A DNA stretch of 64,000 nt from the NCBI GenBank assembly GCA_031216915.1, contig CM062296.1:795001473-795065472 (forward strand). Reading direction: 5' to 3'. Below, in pieces: positions 1 to 10,615 of this stretch. How positions within the stretch are numbered: the first letter of the stretch is position 1; each line of letters starts with the position of its first letter. This DNA is from Pictodentalium vernedei. Its lineage: Eukaryota > Mollusca > Scaphopoda > Dentaliida > Dentaliidae. The position numbers and the translations under genes were made by a program. Below the pieces are notes generated by a model that was given only the letters and a program-made list of their open reading frames with translations, had not been told where the DNA came from and ran no database searches.

Positions 1-934
1 ATCGATAGCTCAACACTACAACAACGGAGAAAGACGCAAACAGATTTCATTTATTTCTAGGTAAGTGTGCCCAGTGGCAGAGGGTCGAACCCGGCACGCC
101 CCACCCCCCCACCCCCCTTAATATGTATTTTAACTTTTTCCTTTTTCTTATAAGTGGGTGCTGCCTTAGGGTCAATGTGAAGTCTTGAATTCAAGGAATG
201 GGCTTGAATTTAACTATCGGCTATTTGAGGCCTTGAAATTCTATAAAATGGCCAGGAGGCCTTGAAAAGCTTTGAATATTCACGAAATGAAAACATCAAC
301 GAAACTATGAAGTTTTATATATCACAGATCGTGAACGCGAACTTGGACCCTTTGGTCCTGGTCGTTACCCCCCTCCTCCTTTTTCCTTTAATGGGAAGGG
401 ACAGGAGGGGGTAACGACTATACATTCGTAGTTAGGACTCGTGAAATTGGGGCCTTCAAAATTATTAAATTTGGATCTTGTTGGACCTTTCTTGAATAAC
501 GTCGAGAAACTGCGTTGAATAGCCTCCACCAGTTCTTGCCTGCATGAACACTGTGCATACACGTGAAGATAAAAAAAGTAGTTTCATTTCGTTTTCTTTA
601 ATAAACTGCGTGTGCCATTATCATATTGCAGGGTTCTACATTTTTTTTAGGAAAGATCCAATGCCCATTCCACTGGGAAAACTTACCACGTGAAGGATCG
701 ATTTGAGGATGTTTTTAAAACCTTAACTCGCCTCCGTTGTTGTATAAGCGCTGTAACTATTGATGTTTTAAATAATAGTGAGCAGTAAAAGTCGTAAATC
801 CTAATTTTAGCAATTATTACTAGTCAAGTATCGTCTGCCTGAATGGGCAGACGACAATTGACCAGAAACTGCTACGTCATAAACCTTCTATGTTTCTTCG
901 GTTTTTGAAGTTTAGTATCGATAGTTCGGCGGTT
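1..934. other. Non-coding stretch, no gene seen
   Basis: I see no gene here. Two short perfect or near-perfect hairpins are visible, at about 362-415 (arms start with CGTTACCCCC) and 828-853 (arms TCGTCTGCC/GGCAGACGA). A C-rich run lies near 104-118. Confidence 0.6.
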
Positions 935-1225
935 TGATCCTTAACATCGGTAACTGCGTTGTATCCTTGGGCATGGCACTTAATCCCGATTGCCCATGTG
1001 TTGGGCACAGTGACACGGTATACTGAGACTTACTGCACGTTGCTGGTGCTCTTGCCTTCAACAGCAGCTAACTGTGCATGTGCCGGAGAGTCTGACAGTT
1101 GGCCGCCGCTGTTTTGGTGATTTTTTCCGGTTACTCTGGCTTTCTCTGCACGTAAAAGTGCCCGACACGATTTGACCCTGGCTGTTGAAAGTGTCATTAA
1201 ACCCCAATAAACAAACAAACAAATG
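935..1225 (+). mobile_element. SINE fragment, tail type 2
   Basis: This is a tRNA-derived SINE lacking its 5' tRNA-like head. It matches the body of the full copy next to it (TTGGGCA...GCACTTAATCCC, then the 'gagagtctgacagtt' block). It ends with GTTGAAAGTGTCATTAAACC followed by a short (CAAA)n tail. That 3' end differs from the neighbour at 1341-1714, so it belongs to the second tail type (other copies near 24717, 26835, 33264, 44498 and 50779). Confidence 0.8.
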
Positions 1226-1328
1226 AAGTTAAGTAGTTTAGAACTGAACTTTGTGTGGTATCCCATGTGCCTTATAATCGAGATGTTCGCGACTTTCCAT
1301 ATTTGCACAAAGTATTACAAGCACCTTG

Positions 1329-1726
1329 CATGCACAGTATACGGGAGCGCGGTGGCTCAGTGGTAGACTGTTGGACTTCTACCCTAGAGGTCCCGAGTTC
1401 GATGCCCGTCCCGGACGACCCGCGTTGTGTCGTTGGACAAGGCTCTTTATCCCGTTTGCCTACATGGGGGCACGATGACGCCGTATACTAAAGCGTACTG
1501 CACGTCGATGGTGTACATGACTACAACCGCTGTAACCCTGCTTGAGCGGAGCTTGAACAGAGTTAGAATGTTGAGGAGCTGACAGTTGCTCGTCGATGCT
1601 CGGTGGTTCTTTCAGGGTACCCCTGCTTCCTCCACCTGTAAAACTGTTACGGTCACGATTAGCCATTGTGCATAAGTATTTGACCTTAAACACCAATAAA
1701 TAAATAAATAATAACATGCACAGTAT
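1329..1726 (+). mobile_element. Full-length tRNA-derived SINE with 12-bp target duplication
   Basis: The element itself is 1341-1714. It starts with a tRNA-like head: an A box (GGTGGCTCAGTGGTAGA) and a B box (GAGTTCGATGCCC). A body holding a CCACC...GGGTACCCCTGCTTCCTCC block follows, then a tail GACCTTAAACACCAATAAATAAATA. The perfect direct repeat CATGCACAGTAT flanks it at 1329-1340 and 1715-1726, as expected for LINE-driven insertion. It is tail type 1, shared with 37426-37789, 44725-45100 and 48547-48924. Confidence 0.93.
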
Positions 1727-2047
1727 CGTATAGTTATTTGAGTTCCGAGATGTAGGATTTTTTCGGATCGAAAGTGGGGAAACATGGTACACATTCGCAT
1801 TGGAATTGTGGCCTATATTCGCCTCCTGTTGCCACCCAGATCGGTCCTTGTCTTGATTTTTGTTTTTATTAACAATTTTGTTATTAGTATTACTAATACC
1901 GCCAAGCCTGTAGATAAGCAATCTGCCATTTGCAGAACGAGTCTCCAGAGGGTGAATTTGCTGATGCTTTTCTATACGGTGGGATTGAATACGCCAATTT
2001 TTCGTCTGGGTACTGTTTTCTGATTAGGAATGGGTCCTTGATTCAGA
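1727..2047. other. Non-coding stretch
   Basis: No gene or known repeat is recognised. A sequence at about 1950 (AGGGTGAATTTGCTGATGCT) resembles one arm of the palindrome at 2048-2130, so an older related copy may lie here. Confidence 0.4.
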
Positions 2048-2130
2048 CTGAGATCCACAGCGGGTGAATTTAGTAATGCTACCCTGCTGTGCAGGGTAGC
2101 ATCACCAAATTCACCTCCTGTGGACCTCAT
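2048..2130. repeat. Palindrome (foldback) of about 80 bp
   Basis: The two arms pair almost throughout: TCCACAG-GGGTGAATTTAGTAATGCTACCCTGC on the left and its inverse on the right, around a TGT loop at about 2088-2090. It is probably a small MITE or its end; no target duplication was found. Confidence 0.75.
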
Positions 2131-3135
2131 TCTGCAGATAACAATCTGCTTATGCCCTGGCGTGAATACCGCTTAATTCCAGTAATCTCATACATGGAAA
2201 CAGCCGCGAGTGCACCAGAAAGCTCCTTATAAAAGTGCACTCTGGAATTCTAGGGTATTTGGAGACAGTTTGTAATATACCATAATATTTTGGAGCTCGG
2301 CTATGTAATGCTTGGCCACGTATCTCACAGAGACGTCCGCAGGGTTGGGTTAGAGGTTCGGACTTCTTGACAACCTGGGGTGGACTTCCACATCCCTCTA
2401 ATTATAACTCCGTGATCACCCCCCCCCCCCCCCCCACATGTTTATTGAAGCTGGTAGAACTACAAACCCAAGGTCAATGTCTTCCCTTTTACACTCCCAG
2501 CTCCACGGTCACATTACGTTTATTGGCAACGTTCCGAACTTATTTCATTGAGTGAAGCTCTTTCCACCAGATCATCACCATAAGTCCACAAGTGAGCCAT
2601 CAACATAATTCGTTTTATATATTCTCGTGCAACCCTGTTAATTAAATAGCCACTTTACAAAGGACAATTATTCAATTAACAGGAGTTCTTAATTAACAGG
2701 AATGTGGACATTATCCTATATTTGAGAGATCAAAGGAAATTTATCCTAATATATCTTTTTTGACAGAGCTCCACGAACTCTGTCAAACAAGATATAATAG
2801 ATTAAATGCCTGTATTGGGTGTACTGAGTCCCAATAGGCCTACAGATAAGGGGACTTTGGTGATTGTTGGGGGCAATATTTTGACATATTACAAGATTTT
2901 TAATTCAATTAGCAGGAGTTTGCCCCGTGGCCTTTATGCAATCAACAAGTCAAATTTGTTCCGAAGGAATGGTGAAAGGCTTGTGTTTGAAAAGCATAAT
3001 CAATTAACTGGTTGAGTGCGAGAAGCCACTATCAAGGCTTTTAAAAACAAATTAGGGTACCAGAGCAAAAGCCAACGTTTCCCTTGCTCATGTTTCATAT
3101 TCAGCCAAACTCAAATAATATATTTATTTTTATAT
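2131..3135. other. Non-coding stretch with poly-C run
   Basis: No gene is recognised. It holds a poly-C run at about 2416-2434 and a small hairpin at 2751-2796 (stem TGACAGAG/CTCTGTCA inside ATATCTT/AAGATAT). Confidence 0.5.
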
Positions 3136-3207
3136 AAATTTGTTCTATTTCAAATTACTGGAGAGTGCCTGTAGGCACTCTCCAATAATTTGTAATAGAA
3201 CAAATTT
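3136..3207. repeat. Palindrome with GAGAGTGCC core (family F)
   Basis: A 72-bp inverted repeat: AAATTTGTTCTATT ... GGAGAGTGCC-TGTA-GGCACTCTCC ... AATAGAACAAATTT. The same core, GAGAGTGCC(T)RTAGGCACTCTC, occurs at about 21325-21350 and 45645-45660, and half of it at about 28752, so it marks a dispersed family. Confidence 0.85.
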
Positions 3208-3865
3208 GAATAACAAAATTAGACCACCAAAAACAATCTAGCCCACAAACAGTTTACGGGGTTATTCAATTAAGAGATATCATACTGAGTGGGCGTCACT
3301 GTACTAAATGACAGATTAATATTCTCTTTTCGCTAGACCAAAACAGAACATAAACAATAATAAAAAACGGCGAAAATTGGCAATGCTGGGCTCCCAACAG
3401 CCCAAATCGGGTACTACGAACTTTCGTTTACATGAAAAACTGTGTGGAGTCAATGTATGAAATTTAGTCTCGTTAGAAAGTGCATCATAACAAGCGACAG
3501 GGAATCGATGTGTGTTTCAGGAGTCAACATGTGGAATTTAGTCTCGCTAGAAAGTGCATGATAACAGTAGGGCTCTGTGAAGGTTCGAGATTCGATTCGA
3601 TTTTGTATTCAGTTCGATTCGAAATCGGCTGCTCGATTCGTCTCCTGCTGCTCAATTCGTTTCCACTCGAATCTTCTTCACATGAATATAGTTTGGTGGT
3701 ATCAGTCTTCTTCGTCGTCTCACAAAACGTTTACCTGAGATGACGATGAGATGGAAATTGTAAATAAATAATGTTGTTGAAATAAAACACTGAGTGTAAC
3801 TTCCGCTACATGAACAAAAATAACATCTGAACTCATACTACAAGCAATGCTAATTCCAGTGTCAC
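3208..3865. other. Non-coding stretch
   Basis: No gene is recognised. A patch rich in TTCGATTCG lies at about 3588-3665 and has a short counterpart at about 4698-4720. I could not show that the two are ends of one element. Confidence 0.4.
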
Positions 3866-4468
3866 CAGGCCTGGCATTCTGAAAAATGCAGGAGGGCAAA
3901 AAATCGCTCTCCTCAATCAGCTCAGGAGAGCAATTAGCTTTGCACAGCATTTTAAGTATCCAATTGAACGAACTCATTGAAACTGAAACCAACAGACTAC
4001 ATCAGTGATTTTATTAACTTTACTAAGGTAAAGCGAAATCTCTTAGACATCTAGATGTCTCACTCAACAACCGAACACACACTTGACAAGACCTGTGTGT
4101 GTACCCAGACCTGTTGTCCAAGAAAGTCATACGCCTACCACTATCACCTTCAACCCCCCCCCCCCCCCCCCCAAGGGGGCTGAAGGTGGTAGTGGTAGGC
4201 GTATGACTTTCTTGGACATCAGGTCTGCTTGAATTTACAGTCACATCTTGGTGCAAGTGCTTCAAGTGACAGGATAGTAGTAATGGTAGTATATTATAGT
4301 TAAATTACATTTTTGCTTTACAACAAAAATTTAATGTGAGCATAATACATGTAATCTCAATCATCCCAGACCAAAATATTTAGGAGGGCAATTTTTCGCT
4401 CTCCTTAATTCTTTCAGGAGGGCAGTAAGGAGAGCTAAAAAATCGCTCTCCTGAAATTGCCAAGCCTG
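3866..4468. mobile_element. hAT-like MITE (CAGGCCTGGCA ends), copy 1
   Basis: It begins CAGGCCTGGCATT and ends AATTGCCAAGCCTG, which are imperfect inverted termini of the kind seen in hAT elements. The same ends bound 23652-24181, where an 8-bp target duplication is perfect. Here only a 6-bp repeat, TGTCAC, abuts both ends. Internal blocks such as GGAGGGCAAAAAATCGCTCTCC repeat in both orientations just inside each end. A poly-C palindrome (4107-4226) sits within it. No coding capacity is seen. Confidence 0.7.
4107..4226. repeat. Palindrome with poly-C loop, nested in hAT-like MITE
   Basis: The arms (AGACCTG-TGTCCAAGAAAGTCA ... and its inverse) pair over about 40 bp and enclose a poly-C run at about 4147-4168 followed by AAGGGGG. 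Its position inside the CAGGCCTGGCA element suggests a later insertion or an internal foldback. Confidence 0.85.
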
Positions 4469-5317
4469 TGTCACTAGTCCCTACCACTGCTGAAAGCAAA
4501 TTTAAAGTTTAGAAGGAATGTCGACGGTGAACTATAATCCTGCACTAGTCCAACTACATCATCAAGGCATGCCTTCAACGAAGTTAAGCCTTGATGATGC
4601 AGGTAGATTATTTTCTCAGTTGGGACTTGAGCTATCACAGTCGGAACAAATCATGTTTATAGCACTCAGCCCTCATCGGTCATCTTCAAGACGTCTCTGA
4701 TTCGATTCGAGGTTCGATTTGTTGTCACCGACAACCTTGCTTGTAGAATTAATATCGGTCATTACTAATCGAATGTTGCCGTTTCCTTTTCCCATGCAAT
4801 TTATCTCACTTATATTTTCATTCACCCAAACCCTCTTTCTTCTGCGATGCGAGGGTCGACTACGTTACGGACACCAGTAGTGGACACTCTACCTCTAGAC
4901 CAAACAATTTAACACAGAATGTCCCATACCCGAAAATGCCACTCTGGCAAAGATAATCGACCCCGATGAGAACGCACAGTAACACAGCATGGCGCTGTCT
5001 TGCTGCCTGCGAATTCAGTAGAGTCAAAGGTCTCCACAAATCAATGCCGAGTGCTTCAAGGAGATACCGCTCAGATTCCCCGGGGTATTCCTTGATAATA
5101 TAAAAAGGAGTAGTAAGATTCGGAAAGGCAGTGTTGATCGTAAGGTTCAAACTCTAGCCGGTGGATGTTTTTGGCTGTGGACGTGTTAATGAGTTGTTGG
5201 ACTAGTGGGTCCAACATATAGTTTAGAATAGCCGAGAAGTTATAAGGCTAAGTGGCGCGGGAGGGCTTTGACAGCCATAATCGAAGTTTAACGTATAACG
5301 TGAAGTAAAGTAAGTTG
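4469..5317. other. Non-coding stretch
   Basis: No gene is supported. A small hairpin CATCATCAAGGC/GCCTTGATGATG lies at 4557-4599. An open frame on the minus strand at 4860-5150 has no recognisable domain. Confidence 0.5.
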
Positions 5318-5425
5318 GAGGTAGCTGTCGAGAGCTCGAACATTTTACTTAATTGGAGGGAGCTATTGAGAGCTCGAACAGTTGATTTAATTGGAGCGAT
5401 CGAGAACTCGAACATTTGACTTACG
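5318..5425. repeat. Short minisatellite, about 3 units of 37-40 bp
   Basis: The block GAGAGCTCGAACATTTTACTT...AATTGGAG recurs three times with changes (near 5330, 5369 and 5402). Unit length is about 37-40 bp. Confidence 0.75.
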
Positions 5426-6216
5426 CTAGGAGCTCGGAGTCAGCTTACAGGAAGCCAGGCAAACCGCATGCATGAACAGTATTGGTTTAAACGATAGACG
5501 GAGAGTGGTTTAGGCTGTACAAAACTGTAAAGTGGAGTGACAATATATTATCACACATGTAAAGTGAGATAGATTGAGTTAGATGAGTTGATGGACAAAT
5601 TGAGCGTACTTAAAGGTGGACGCGACTATAAATAAACTATTCGTTATGTGTACAATTGTATGGGAAGTGAGAGGACCACCAGGAGCTGAGAAACAACAAA
5701 AAACAACCAGGCGATAGCGTTGGTAAGAGCTCGAATTTTCGGGGTGGGGATAATTCATCTGTGATTTGTTTTGTGTTGTGCATATATTTTCGTGGATTAT
5801 TCTTGATGCGTAAATGTGAGTACATAATAGTGTTTTATTTTCATTAAATTATATTCAGATGATACCCGTCGGTTATATTTTTAAATATCAAGTCACTGAC
5901 ACCTTAAGATGGCGACTCTGCCCCAACACAACCACAACACCGCGAGGTGGAGAGACGTATGTTCACTCAAAATCCCTGCTGTCCTCTCCGAGTACGGCTG
6001 AGCTCAAGAGTGATCATAAATCTCACATATCTGCCCCATCGTGTTGTGACACTGTTTCTTTTCATATCACAAAAGCACAAGAAGAAAAAGCAAAATGAAG
6101 AAAAAAAACTTTGTGATACGCGTTGTGGTCGAACTTTTTGTGATTGCTGATTATGGAACAATCAGCATTGATTGTATGATTAACAATCAATTTTATACAT
6201 GTAGTTGTTTGATAGA
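5426..6216. other. Non-coding stretch
   Basis: I see nothing recognisable here: no gene, no repeat shared with the rest of the window. Confidence 0.45.
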
Positions 6217-6450
6217 GTACGGTAGCCGTGGACTGGTCACTTTCCACAAGTGGGGAATATTTTCACGAAGACAATAATATTTGATTCCTAAGATTATTAT
6301 AGGAATAATCACCAAACATTTAATTAATGAAGCACCGTGTATAACCCCGTACGTCGTTATTTAAAATTTTGCTGATAATGATTTTTATAACCTAGTAAAC
6401 GCATGCGTGGACATCACTGCCCACGACCATTCCACGGCGACTGTACTGTA
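6217..6450. mobile_element. Tc1/mariner-type MITE (CAGTACAGTCGCC family), copy 1
   Basis: A diverged copy of the palindromic family whose ends read CAGTACAGTCGCCGTGGAC next to TA. The left end is altered (GTACGGTAGCCGTGGACTGG); the right end reads CCACGGCGACTGTACTGTA. It has the family's central TTAATTAATGAAGCACC motif. Confidence 0.8.
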
Positions 6451-6800
6451 GGTATGCAAACAATATCAAACCTAACACACACAGTGGAACAGAGTTAAAA
6501 GAGAAGTGACTATTGACTCCATTTAAAATGATTATAGGACTTACCTGACATCTCGACAAAACTATCACAGAAGTTGTTCGACAACAATGTAAGATTTATT
6601 TTAAATTTCTGAACTATTTTGAAAGTGCAAACACGTTTATGCCGGGATCTGAGTTCACCTATTTTTTAAACAAACTGTACATCAATATTTTTTATGAAAT
6701 TGATTGACACCATTCTATCTTTGAAAAATAGTAGATTATCATTCAATCTCTCTGATAAACAAACACCATATAAGATAACCACAAGCCTACCTGTGTTATA
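6451..6800. other. Non-coding stretch between two MITE copies
   Basis: No gene is recognised. It simply separates two copies of the same MITE. Confidence 0.45.
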
Positions 6801-7056
6801 TACAGTACAGTCGCCGTGGACTGGTCACTTTCCACGCGTGGACAATATTTCCACGGACGCAATAATATTAGATTCCAAACACTAATTACAGGAATAATCA
6901 TTAAAAATGTAATTAATGAAGCACCGGGTACAACCCGGTGCTTCATTAATTAAAATTTTGCTGATGGTGATTTTTACTACATGTACCTGGTAAACACGTG
7001 CGTGGACATAACTGCCCACGTTTGAATTACGACTAATCCACGGCTACTGTACTGTA
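6801..7056. mobile_element. Tc1/mariner-type MITE, best copy
   Basis: Near-complete 256-bp copy from TACAGTACAGTCGCCGTGG to CTACTGTACTGTA. The ends are inverted, begin CAGT and abut TA, as in Tc1/mariner derivatives. The centre is a palindrome, ATGAAGCACCGGGT-ACAA-CCCGGTGCTTCAT. Other copies: 6217, 17249, 35437 (split), 45924 and 60153. This copy gives the intact sequence against which the split copy at 35437/44382 can be read. Confidence 0.9.
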
Positions 7057-7059
7057 TCC

Positions 7060-7214
7060 ACAGGACGACATACGCGTGTGAAGGGTTAATCGATATGGCA
7101 TGAGTGCCAGCTCGGAAGGAGAGGACGAGAGGCCGCAGACCTCGAGTATTATCCTTCCGCGATGGCACAAGTGCCATATCGATTAACCCATTCACACGCG
7201 CGTGTCGTTCTGTG
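7060..7214. repeat. Palindrome of about 155 bp
   Basis: The arms CACAGGACGACA...GGTTAATCGATATGGCA and their inverse pair over roughly 45 bp each side of a GC-rich, partly unpaired centre (about 7108-7160). It starts 3 bp after the MITE end at 7056. Likely a separate MITE. Confidence 0.8.
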
Positions 7215-7384
7215 TTTATTACACGCCTTCGCGTCTCTAAAAGCAATTATTAGAAGGACACTCAGCCATTCATTTGACATCTGTTAACAAAAAGAACAAT
7301 TTTATCGCCAACCAAATTTGCGAGGAGAACCCGTGTTACAATTTCGTCCCCTGAGTTCCAATGTGTTCTATGGAACAACATTGA
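7215..7384. other. Spacer with half of a palindrome arm
   Basis: At about 7345-7368 it holds CGTCCCCTGAGTTCCAATG, identical to one arm of the palindrome at 23971-24037. Confidence 0.55.
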
Positions 7385-7745
7385 TTGTGGGGAACTCCTC
7401 ACTGTTTGTGAGGAGTTTGTGAGGGACTCACAAACAATGACGGCTCCCCTCACAAACAATGAGGACCCATTCAAAAACAACGAGGATCCACTCAAAAAAT
7501 ATTCCTCCCATCCTCATACAAGAAAATCCAATACTTCAAACAGAGTGTATTTAATGGACTGGGGTGGGGATGAGAACCCCCTCACAAACAGCGAGGCGTC
7601 CCTCACAAACAGTGACGAATCCCTCACAAACAGTGAGGAGTCACTCACAGACAACGAGAACCCCCCTCACAAATGATTCCTCCTATCCTCATTCAAGAAA
7701 ATCTCATACTTCAAACATAGTGCATTTCATGAACTGGGGCGGGGA
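7385..7745. repeat. Two-level minisatellite
   Basis: Short units of about 15-20 bp (CCCTCACAAACAGTGAGG and variants) are repeated many times. On a larger scale a block of about 174 bp is duplicated: ATTCCTCCCATCCTCATAC... near 7500 and ATTCCTCCTATCCTCATTC... near 7674, each ending in GACTGGGG(T/C)GGGGATGAG or a close variant. Open frames over it are repeat artefacts. Confidence 0.85.
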
Positions 7746-9057
7746 TGAGCCAAACTAACTTCACTCATTTGATCACAGATTTCATATAGATTCGTAATTT
7801 ATTGACAAACAAAGTTATCATTTGACCACAGATTTCATAGCAATTAGTAATTTATTAGTAATCAATTTGATTTGTTTTGAACTCTGGTTAGTATCGATTG
7901 TTAAAAAAATGCAGTGTATCTCAGATTTTTTCATTGTTTTATTTGTAATGTCTCGTAAACTACCGAGTGCCTTTCTTGCTCACTTTCGGAAATCCCAGTA
8001 AATTACCGAATGTAACTTTGTAACTATTCGGCAATTAAGCAAAACAAACACAAACCAAAGCTACTGTAATCCAATAAAAACTCGGTCGTTATTAAGCGGG
8101 TACATTAATAATGTTCCGAAATGTGGTCTAATACAACATGTATTTTATCAACAAAATGCAGGTACACAAGTTGTTCTCATGTATTATCTTGTTTTTATAT
8201 CGGCGTTTGCCACAGAAAGGTCTTGAGTTTTGCACAAAATAAGTGTTTACCTCAAAGTTATGCTATAGTCATAGCTGCTGATAGCGACACATAGGGACAT
8301 GCTTAAAAATTGTATACGGGAATTAATTCTGACATGCGCTGCAGTATGGTTCAATAAATCAGATTTCGTTTCGACTTGTGCTGTAATGTGATGCAAAGAT
8401 TGCTTGAACATAACAATTAATTTTGACTTGCCCTATACCATCGATATAGACTGAAAGCGGGCAGTGAGAACGAACTGAGGGGGGCTTATATAGGCGTGGA
8501 GTCAACTGAAGCGTTGTGTGTGGGAATTAATTTCGATTTTGTGCTCATAACCTCGTAGTGGGCAGAGGATGGGTCTGAATGGGATAGTCAGTCCCGCGAA
8601 TTGAATTAACATGCTAACCGGAGCTAAAATCTCTCAGTGGAGCGACAACGGGTGAAATGCGCGAAAATTTATGTCTATCATGATTTCATGGGAACCAGCT
8701 TTTGTCCAATTGAACATGAAATTAAAACAAATTTATACAGGTTTGTACAAGCCATAAAAAACTGTAAACCAGGTGCTTAAACATAAATAAATCTCATATA
8801 TGTCCGATTTGGAGTGATAACAAACTAATTGATGATGATTATGCGGTGAAAGTTAACATAATGAATGTTGACGAACTTGCGATGTTTTATAATTAAACGT
8901 ACACAGTTTACTCATTCTTTGTTATTGAGACGGTGTGATTTACTCAAAGTGTGACACGTCTACTCGTAACCTGTAACTCGTGATCACAGCTTGTTAAAAC
9001 TGCATAATATGTTGGGGAAAACCAGCGACAGTTTGGGTTTCAAGAATCAAACATCAA
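7746..9057. other. Non-coding stretch
   Basis: No gene or repeat is recognised over about 1.3 kb. Confidence 0.45.
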
Positions 9058-10005
9058 ATTGCGATTTCGGTACTACCATACATATACCCAGCTTTCTACG
9101 GTACGGAAGTGGTACCCCTAAACCAGACAGCCGTAAAGAGCTTGGAAATCCTGCAGAACGATGCAGGCCGATGGATAACGGGGTCGAGTAATGCCGCAGC
9201 GCTAGAAGCAATCAGGGGTGAGCTTGGGTGGATGAGGATCAAGGACAGGATAGACCTGTTGAAACTCGGTTATCTTAATTATTTGGTAAATCTCCCCGAC
9301 AGCCGATGGTGTAAAATAAGGTTCCTGAGAATTTTCAACTCAAATATCAAGACGGGGTGGATGGTCCAAGTGAGGGAACTAGTAGAGAACTACTCATTGG
9401 ATATCTCGGACCTGGACGTTTGGGCAAACAAGGGTAAAAAAATCGTCAGAGAAAGGGTCATGGAGGATTGTAACCGTAATTGGCGAGAGGGGGTTAAATC
9501 AAAGAGGTCTTTGGGTGGCCTGCGTGATAAAGAGAAGCCTGGTTTTGAAGAGTACCTTGATGGCACCTTTGGGGGGTCACTGTTGTTCAAGATGAGGTCG
9601 CGATCCCTGGAGCTGAGGAGAAAAATTGGGAAAGACAGTGAAAGGGAGTGCCAGATGTGTAATTTGGGCTTGGTAGAGACCCTGGAACACTTTCTTCTAG
9701 AATGCCCGAAGTACCAGTCTAAAAGAATAAGATTCACTGGGAACATAATGGGGAAGTGGGGTGGGAGAATGAAGGACATGTGGTTAGTGGGAGACTCAAT
9801 GGAGAGGGTCAAGATGCTAATCGGAGAGATTGGGAAGAATGGGGCAAGGTGTGTCATCAAGCAGTTCGTCTCCGAGTGTTGGGAGGAGAGGAGAAGCATG
9901 GTAATAGGGAGGCAGTTGGGAGTACAGGGGTAAGCAAGGCCTTCTCGCCCGAGAACCCCGACAAATCAGCGGCTGGCCGATGTGTTGTTATTATTATTAT
10001 CTAAA
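9058..10005 (+). mobile_element. LINE: C-terminal part of the reverse-transcriptase ORF
   Basis: An open frame runs to the stop at 9931-9933 and encodes the C-terminal region that follows the reverse transcriptase in a LINE polyprotein. Seen directly: an N-terminal AFYGTEV-PL stretch like the LLYGxExW segment of LINEs, a helical part (SLEILQNDAGRW, ALEAIRGELGW), and a cysteine-histidine knuckle C-x2-C-x9-H-x4-C at about 9649-9705 (CQMC...EHFLLEC). The frame is open through the 9109 GTG to about 9058, so the copy is 5'-truncated and not started at 9109. It ends in TTATTATTATTATCTAAATAAA, a LINE-like tail. The remaining frame has no stop, so it is fairly recent. The exact LINE clade is uncertain. 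Confidence 0.9.
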
Positions 10006-10439
10006 TAAAACACAAAACTTTTATAGTTATGCACAATTCCTAGTCCCCTTCCAGTTCGAGGTCCTGTACCCACTGCCCCACCGCACACACGAACCAAATA
10101 ACATTACCTACACTCGCTTCCGACTCTCTTCGATTCATAAAATATTCGGGTCGCAATGGATTTCAAATCCCAAATTGTCCCTGCCTTCGGCATTTTGAAA
10201 CTTTTCAAGTTGCTCGAGGAGGTTATCTTTCCCAAGTCTGTACCTATCTCGCATTTTTGGGTGGGTAATACAGAATCGCGTATCCCCTCCCATGGGGGTA
10301 TTTTTGCGGCTAATCGGGTAACAACGTTTATACCACTTTTACAGTGGGAGGGGTAGGTGAAGAAGGGTACAGAAGAACTGCTGGTTTTCTCCACAAAACT
10401 ACTACGACGGAAGGGGACTAGGACTGTTATTAATATAAC
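10006..10439. other. Non-coding stretch
   Basis: No gene is recognised. The last part (GTTATTAATATAACAATAAC at about 10428) matches, inverted, sequence next to the related palindrome at 46668-46852, so it is probably part of the same element family. Confidence 0.45.
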
Positions 10440-10615
10440 AATAACATGATTTTGAAGGGCGTTACAGTGTATTAACGGCTCAACAAAAATGGTTAACAAC
10501 CCAAGAGTTTATTAGCGGCCCGCGACGAAGTCGAGGGCCGCTAATAAGCTCAAGGGCTGTTAACCATTTCTGTTGAGCCGTTGATACACTGTAATGCCCG
10601 AAAAGTCATGTCATT
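10440..10615. repeat. Palindrome B1 with GACGAAGTCG centre
   Basis: A 175-bp palindrome: the arms contain GGGCGTTACAGTGTATTAACGG and TTATTAGCGGCC, around a GACGAAGTCG centre at about 10526. A related palindrome at 46668-46852 has the same centre and the ATTAACGGC arm motif. Confidence 0.88.

Noticed and set aside
3575-4735. An element bounded by the two TTCGATTCG-rich patches
   Set aside because: The patches are low-complexity and no inverted ends or target duplication could be aligned.
4860-5150. A 96-codon minus-strand frame that might be coding
   Set aside because: It has no recognisable domain, no neighbour supporting it and no repeat partner.
9390-9899. A 169-codon minus-strand frame
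   Set aside because: It is the antisense shadow of the LINE frame, which has recognisable motifs.
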